Under the pieces are notes generated by a model, which was given only the letters and a program-made list of their open reading frames with translations, had not been told where the DNA came from and made no database searches. Positions 59,088-64,000 of a DNA stretch of 64,000 bases are shown piece by piece. The stretch's first letter is position 1. Each line of letters opens with the position of its first letter. Both the position numbers and the translations under genes were made by a program. This DNA comes from Lineus longissimus. Taxonomy: Eukaryota > Nemertea > Pilidiophora > Heteronemertea > Lineidae. The stretch covers positions 4,714,001 to 4,778,000 of the forward strand of contig NC_088316.1 of the NCBI RefSeq assembly GCF_910592395.1. Reading direction: 5' to 3'.

Positions 59088-60231
59088 TTATGATAGTCGT
59101 TTGAATACATTAACCCTGATGTGATGATCTCGCTGACTTTTGCCACGGTAAATTTCGAAAATATTCAAATGTTCGTCAATGGCCCTCCACTTCAAAGGTT
59201 TGATAAGAAAACCCGCATGATTATGTGATTTTAACTTCAAATATGGTCCCGATGTAAAATGTATATGTAGATATGTTTCACTTGCTGCTTTATAAAGACT
59301 AAGGGATTTTTTAGGAAAACAAAATACCGTCAAACCAAGCAAGGTGGACGGTGATGACAAAGACTGCAAGAGAAACATTCCCATTTGATAGTTGGCTGCT
59401 ACGAAGTTTAAAGGACCTGTAAATGACGAATCATAGCGCCGCCTTCGGCCTTGGTGAATAAAGTGGAATATAACCAACTTTAATGCATTATCTAATAGGA
59501 ATATAAGCCCAGCATCAAATTGCTGGCGAAGGAATTCTACGATGATTACTACTGTGGTAAACTCTTGACTCAACACAAATGTGCTATTACGTACTAAGCT
59601 AAATACTATATTGTCACGTTCATACGTCCTGATGACACCGTACATGCTCAGATATATTTTGAGTTGCGCGTCGACCTTTTGACAAGCGAAAACAAAATTT
59701 GTCAAATCAATACTTGTAAACTGTATGAAATCAGGACTTCTGCGATTTTTCACGCATTTTTCTTTTTTTGGAAGCTCGACTCGTCCAACAAACTTGCCTG
59801 CTGAGAAATCATACAGTTTTCCATCACGAATATGCCATTTTCCCCCTGTCCTTCTCTGAGGAACAAAAACAGTGTAACTACGAATACATAACGGAGTATA
59901 CACATCAGTAATTGGAAGAAGAAAGTATGATGAATTGTAAAGTACTCGAAAGGTTTGAGTATTTTGATGACGGCTAAATACTAACGATCTTCTTGTGGGT
60001 CCGTTACCCACCGTGAAATGAAATATTACCCACAATTGTGTTGGATGAAAATATAAATGTTCATCTATCCCTAGTTTATGTTTGGCCGACTCGATCATCT
60101 TTACGACAGAGAGACTCCGATCAAAACGGTACTCACCAAAGGGATTAACCTACACACGATGGAATGAAGAAGGAGTTCAATTGGAAATCGTACATGAAAT
60201 TTGAGAGGTTCCAAAAGGTTCCCAAAAAGTG
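59088..60231 (-). pseudogene. X2 domain exon, copy 2: long frame but two early stops
   Basis: From 60,098 to 59,088 the frame is open for 336 codons and ends in VNVFKRLS. Between the acceptor (60,231) and 60,098 the same frame is broken twice: TGA at 60,179-60,177, created by a 6-bp insertion, and TAG at 60,152-60,150, where copy 1 has TTG. Either translation starts downstream (no signal peptide there), or the exon is a young pseudogene. Motif GKFVGRVELPKKEKC and the basic tail link it to X1. PAN exon phase (0) does not fit this acceptor (phase 2), so X2 is not a simple alternative last exon of the PAN gene. Confidence 0.65.
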
Positions 60232-60467
60232 CTAATATTTAAGATAAACATGTCATATTAATAGAATAGATTAATATTTTCTATATTGGGATAATATTTG
60301 TGAAGTTTCTGGAGATAACCAATTCGTGTTGTATATCAGTGGAAAAGCCTGACTCTAATCGTCCTGCAGGATGTAAGTGATAGTCTTGTTTTGGCTGTCA
60401 TGACGTTATTCATTGCTTATACGCTAGAGAAAGTCAGTGCCGCCCATTGAGATGCTGATATCCCATT

Positions 60468-60473
60468 TTTATT
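60468..60473 (-). terminator. Poly(A) signal AATAAA for the PAN-X1 gene
   Basis: Canonical hexamer on the minus strand, about 120 bp after the X1 stop. The copy-1 counterpart is AATAGA. Confidence 0.5.
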
Positions 60474-60591
60474 GCCTTTCGGTTGCCTGATCATTACATT
60501 ATCACTACCTCCTTACATACAGTAACTGCCTTCCAACTGCCTTCCAACTGCCTCTAAACTACTTTCTTATTGCACCGCAACGAGGCAACAT

Positions 60592-61581
60592 TTAATTCAC
60601 CTTTCTGTAAATATGAACGTGCGTGAGATATTCCTGCATTTTATCTGTTTTAGCCGGAGATTGGATGAAATACAAGAATGATCCGTCACCTGGTTTAAAC
60701 TGGTAATGTCTATGCTCATCATCATGACAGGGAGGGTAAAAATACGTGGGAATCCTAGCAAGTACCAATTTACCGGATCCTTTATCAACTAAACCATTTC
60801 TTGGACGGTAAACTTGCCTAAGGTCATCTGCCTTCAGACTGCCCTTTTGTTTTGGTAAACCAAGCAGGAAGAGCTGGTCTGACCATGCATTAACCATGAT
60901 TGCCACATGAGCAACACCTTCAAAAAAGGAGCTATATTTAATCAAGTACTTCTTTCCTTGGTACCGTTTATCTTTTCTGTTGACAATTACGTACCACATT
61001 CGGTTAATGCGTTCAAGGTAATACAGATCACCATTTATGCAATCAGCATAGCCATGCTTTGTCATGAGAGGTATTTCAATTCCATTTCTCAACACTACTT
61101 TAAATTTACCAGTAATATTTCGCTCTACCGATTCATAAAAGGATGCTTTCGGAAGCATTCTCACAAGACAGGAAATCAACACTTTATTCTGATACCCTAT
61201 GTCTAAGTCGATATATGCCGTGCCGGTTGCAAGACAGTTATCCCTGTTCGGAATGACAAGTTGCCCTTGGAACGTGCCTCTCGTTGTGTCATACAGAGGA
61301 TAACGACCACGACTTAAAATGAACAGAGGCAGCCCCTTGTAATCAATATACGTCATTCCCCGAATATCAGGTCGATAGAATTTTGATTTGTACCTGATAG
61401 CATAAGAGGCACTACTCAATTGGTATACAAGTACCCTATAAAATGGAGAGTCAGAATTGGGTTTCCTTAGTAAGAATATATTTCCTAATTTAAGGTAAAT
61501 AACCTTCTCCGTTTTGAGTGGAATAAACGGTGGTATGAATGGCAATTGCTCGATACATTTATATCTAATCACTTTTACGTC
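60592..61581 (-). CDS. X1 domain exon of PAN-X1 gene, copy 2
   Basis: Terminal exon of 329 codons plus stop, joined in phase 0 across a 214-bp intron (61,582-61,795) to the PAN exon. Together they predict a protein with one apple/PAN module followed by a ~330-residue unknown domain with strand-like hydrophobic stretches and five scattered cysteines. PAN modules bind protein or carbohydrate ligands, so an extracellular role is plausible; no enzyme motif is visible. Differences from copy 1 are mostly single residues (P/T, K/E, LAVMF/VAIMV) plus a 6-bp shorter tail (HVHIYRKVN). The upstream signal-peptide exon is not firmly identified. Confidence 0.75.
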   Translation of the reverse strand, partial: DVKVIRYKCIEQLPFIPPFIPLKTEKVIYLKLGNIFLLRKPNSDSPFYRVLVYQLSSASYAIRYKSKFYRPDIRGMTYIDYKGLPLFILSRGRYPLYDTTRGTFQGQLVIPNRDNCLATGTAYIDLDIGYQNKVLISCLVRMLPKASFYESVERNITGKFKVVLRNGIEIPLMTKHGYADCINGDLYYLERINRMWYVIVNRKDKRYQGKKYLIKYSSFFEGVAHVAIMVNAWSDQLFLLGLPKQKGSLKADDLRQVYRPRNGLVDKGSGKLVLARIPTYFYPPCHDDEHRHYQFKPGDGSFLYFIQSPAKTDKMQEYLTHVHIYRKVN

Positions 61582-61795
61582 CTATAATTTGGTAATAATT
61601 GATAATAATGTACGTTTTTCGTAACAGTGCACCAACTCTAACAGGTGTGTGTGAAACGGGGCATTCATTTGTCATTGTCGCCAGGAGGTGAACCAGAGTA
61701 ATGATGCTTCAACATGAAACTTAAGGTAAGTGATCGCATACGTTACGTTGTGATCTCCGTGTATTGACTGACAGGATGTAAAATGATCGATCTAC

Positions 61796-62007
61796 CTTCT
61801 TTTGATACATCCGTGATCCTCTCTGTTGAAATGCTTCTTCCTTCTCCATACATGTTCCCTCCCGGTTACTCAGCTGACAGGTTAAGTATACGTCTTCTGG
61901 TAGAAGGGCAAATGTTAAACAGCCACGCTGATAGCAGAGCAATGCACAGGATAAAACGGAAATTACGTAGTGATTGCCCATGTCCGGTTCCAGGATGCCC
62001 CAGTGGA
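61796..62007 (-). CDS. PAN/apple domain exon, copy 2
   Basis: The exon runs from acceptor TTGCAG (before 62,007) to donor AAAAGAAG|GTAGATCG. It encodes HWGILEPD, then SCALLCYQRGCLTF, CQLSNREGTC and GSRMYQKK. The spacing C-x3-C-x4-C-x13-C and the closing Tyr-x-Lys fit a short PAN/apple module, usually secreted or on a cell surface. The entry phase is 2 and the exit phase 0. If translation ran through the donor it would stop 25 residues later. Copy 2 lacks the 7-bp insertion of copy 1 and is intact. Confidence 0.75.
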
Positions 62008-62151
62008 CTGCAACATTTTTATATTTTGCAATATTGGTAGATATGGAGACCATTGTACTAATCCGTCGGTCGCATATCAGTTACTTTTAAACAAAGACTC
62101 ATCACAAGTTCTAAATTAAGCCAACTAATCGTCCCATAGCAAACGAGGGTA

Positions 62152-62190
62152 CTGAAATAGCAATGCACACATCAAAAGGGAGAAGCTCAT
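62152..62190 (-). other. Possible signal-peptide start, PAN-X1 gene copy 2
   Basis: ATG at 62,190 opens MSFSLLMCALLF, a short hydrophobic stretch, 145-180 bp upstream of the PAN acceptor, and is conserved in copy 1. A donor in the right phase would have to be weak (GTTTGC). Treat as a candidate only. Confidence 0.2.
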
Positions 62191-63341
62191 GTCCGTTACC
62201 AGTACACTCTCAGTCGACTAAAAATGTTCGCCACATGTACGAATGAGAAAACATCTTTTTACTAAACCGCCAGTTGGATACCGGTAACATTGAAACAAAG
62301 ATTAATCGCAAAGTTTAGTGTGCTAAATTATTAAAGCCAAATGAATCATCTCATAACAAACAAGACCAATAAATGGTTTTCTTTTCTTTTTCCCTGACAT
62401 TAAGGTGTTCAGATATTGGTATGAATGAATATAATTATCATGGTTTAGACCAGCAAATAACGTATTATTGGTGCAATATCTTCCTGTTTAGCTCCGCAAT
62501 GACGTGCAGCTGAGGCCCCGATTTTCGAGTATTGCCACCGTCTCAGAGCAAACCAGTTTTGGATACTTTACATGTGTACAGTGCTACCAGAAAGTTAATG
62601 TCCACCGTTTTTTTTTAATATCACAGAGATCAAATAAGATATTTGAATTCGGTTTTCAGTAGAGTATGGTATAGTTGTCCATATACCATTGTATTAGGAT
62701 GCACCTAATTCCATCCCTTCATTATGTGACAAACATTTCTAAAAAGGTTTTAACAAAAATCCCTTTTTTTATTTCATGCGCCCATGAACAGTGCTTTATG
62801 ACCATCATTTTTTGGCACTTGCAATTCCATAGATTGTGTTCGATAGTCATGAAAAATGCACATTTTTGCTTATGATTTTAATGTTATTTTTTGATTCTCT
62901 TCCATAACCTTTGATAAAGACCCCCCAATTATTCGTGCATGAGCTAAGTTGGCCCGGACTGACTGCATTGCTGGCCATGAGCTGTGTTCTCAAAGGTAAG
63001 CTGTCTGAAAAAAAACAATCACCTGTAGCGAGCTAAAATTAATCTTCAAAATGAAGAATTTAGCAGGAATTTTCTAGTAACGAAAGCAAAAAAAAACATT
63101 TGTTGCATCATAGTTCACCCATACGTTGTGAAAAAGAACGAAAATAAAAATAAATAAAAAAAGTTACTTTTTGGACTTTTTTAGAATTGTTTGTTACATA
63201 ATGAAGAGACAGGATTAGCTGGTCCCAAATACAACAGATGCATGGCAAACTAGATATACCATTGTCTGCTGAAAACTGCATTCAATTATCTTATTCTATC
63301 TCTGTGATATTTAAAAAAACCTCTGGACATTTACTTTCTGG
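62191..63341. other. Upstream non-coding DNA of copy 2
   Basis: Duplicated with 55,350-56,650. AT-rich, with a run of A/T homopolymers and no exon I can support. Confidence 0.5.
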
Positions 63342-64000
63342 TAGGACTGTACACATCAAATTCGATGAGTTCTTTTCTGAATAACCCGATACTATTATCC
63401 TGATAATTAACAACTGAGTGATCAGCCGGCATTAAATATTTACCTCTCAGTCTCCCCGACTGATCACATTAACCCTAGGAGATGTTCATGCAGCTTGTAA
63501 CACTCGATACTTACCGGCCGGAACCAATCCATACTCTGTTTAGAGAGGCAAGTGCAGAGATGTCTTGCGTATGGACTCTGAATTTGTCTGTGGTTCTACC
63601 GGGAGTCGAAACTATTACCTACGAGCTATGGACCCGCAGCGCAAACCACGAAACTAATTCCCTAAGAGCTGGGTAAAGCCCTACCGGGCCATCACTTCCT
63701 ACCGTGCCTACTCGAGGCATCACCAGTGCAATCCTAAACTGACATCTTGTGTTGGCAATATGGATGGCTCATGAATGGAATCTGCATGGTTGAGGTCGGG
63801 GCTTTAGACACGATTGATGAACTTACATTATCTCGATCGCCCGTGAGAAATAAAGTCAATCGCCCGAAATAATCATCTCGATCGATCGAGATGATAAGTC
63901 AGTTGATCGAGAGAATATCATCACGATCAAGATAAGAAGTCCATCGATGGAGATAATTCAGCACAAATATTTTCATGTTAAAAAAGTATCATGTAATATC
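63342..64000 (-). repeat. S repeat, unit 3 (cut by window end)
   Basis: Same layout as units 1 and 2, with donor CCGGCCG|GTAAGT (exon end at 63,515). Here the GATC-rich palindrome (63,870-63,893) is perfect over 24 bp, centred on CGATCGATCG. Confidence 0.85.

Larger units (their letters stand above)
59632..64000 (-). repeat. Segmental duplication, copy 2 (runs off the window)
   Basis: Partner of 52,780-57,880; the offset is 6,851 bp at X1. The duplicated tract continues left into the rest of X2 but copy 1 does not. On the right it is cut at the window end inside the S repeat. Confidence 0.92.

Noticed and set aside
63482-63676. 64-codon plus-strand frame in the S repeat
   Set aside because: The same frame is broken in units 1 and 2, and the better splice signal lies on the opposite strand.

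Overview
The window looks like nuclear DNA from an invertebrate animal, probably a marine one. Reasons: introns with GT/AG borders, small exons in long AT-rich non-coding DNA, a PAN/apple-type extracellular domain, and a typical metazoan transposon load (BEL/Pao, Penelope-like, non-LTR, Harbinger-like, pogo-like and Kolobok-like elements). Word usage suggests an ambulacrarian to me, but that is only an impression. There are no bacterial operons, rRNA, tRNA or CRISPR arrays that I can support.

Layout. 1-20,270: mostly non-coding DNA holding several copies of an interspersed repeat built from ~300-bp monomers. Each monomer carries a cluster of nuclear-receptor half-sites and a CTCF-like core. 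One copy is interrupted by a 327-bp TTAA-flanked MITE. At 12,934-16,043 lies a wrecked BEL/Pao retrotransposon: two LTR remnants, gag zinc knuckles and protease survive, RT to integrase is missing. A Penelope-like GIY-YIG fragment lies inside it, and a 654-bp truncated LINE with an 11-bp target-site duplication splits it. 20,270-27,310: no gene seen, only inverted repeats, homopolymers and a local duplication. 27,317-30,160: a DNA transposon with 128-bp inverted ends and a two-exon pogo-type helix-turn-helix gene. Seven bases later, 30,172-31,559 is a TTAA-flanked Kolobok-like element with a THAP domain gene and a small acidic ORF.

32,490-50,272 is the most striking region: 17.8 kb of almost perfect tandem repeats made of two parts. 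The A monomer is 352 bp (28 copies). The B element is 717 bp (11 copies), has 17-bp perfect terminal inverted repeats, and always sits in the same TTAA of an A monomer. The number of A monomers between B elements runs 1,4,5,3,2,4,4,2,1,2. The array starts at the first base of a B and ends at the last base of a B.

50,936-52,778 is a decayed Harbinger-like element that abuts, to the base, a tandem segmental duplication (52,780-57,880 and 59,632-64,000+). Each duplicate carries, on the minus strand, a PAN/apple exon spliced in phase to a ~330-residue exon of a domain I do not recognise (X1), and downstream a paralogous exon (X2). X1 is intact in both copies. The other exons have decayed differently: copy 1 has a frameshifted PAN exon and a truncated X2, while copy 2 has an intact PAN exon and an X2 with two early stops. 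The best host-gene candidate is therefore the copy-2 PAN-X1 gene (62,007 to 60,592).
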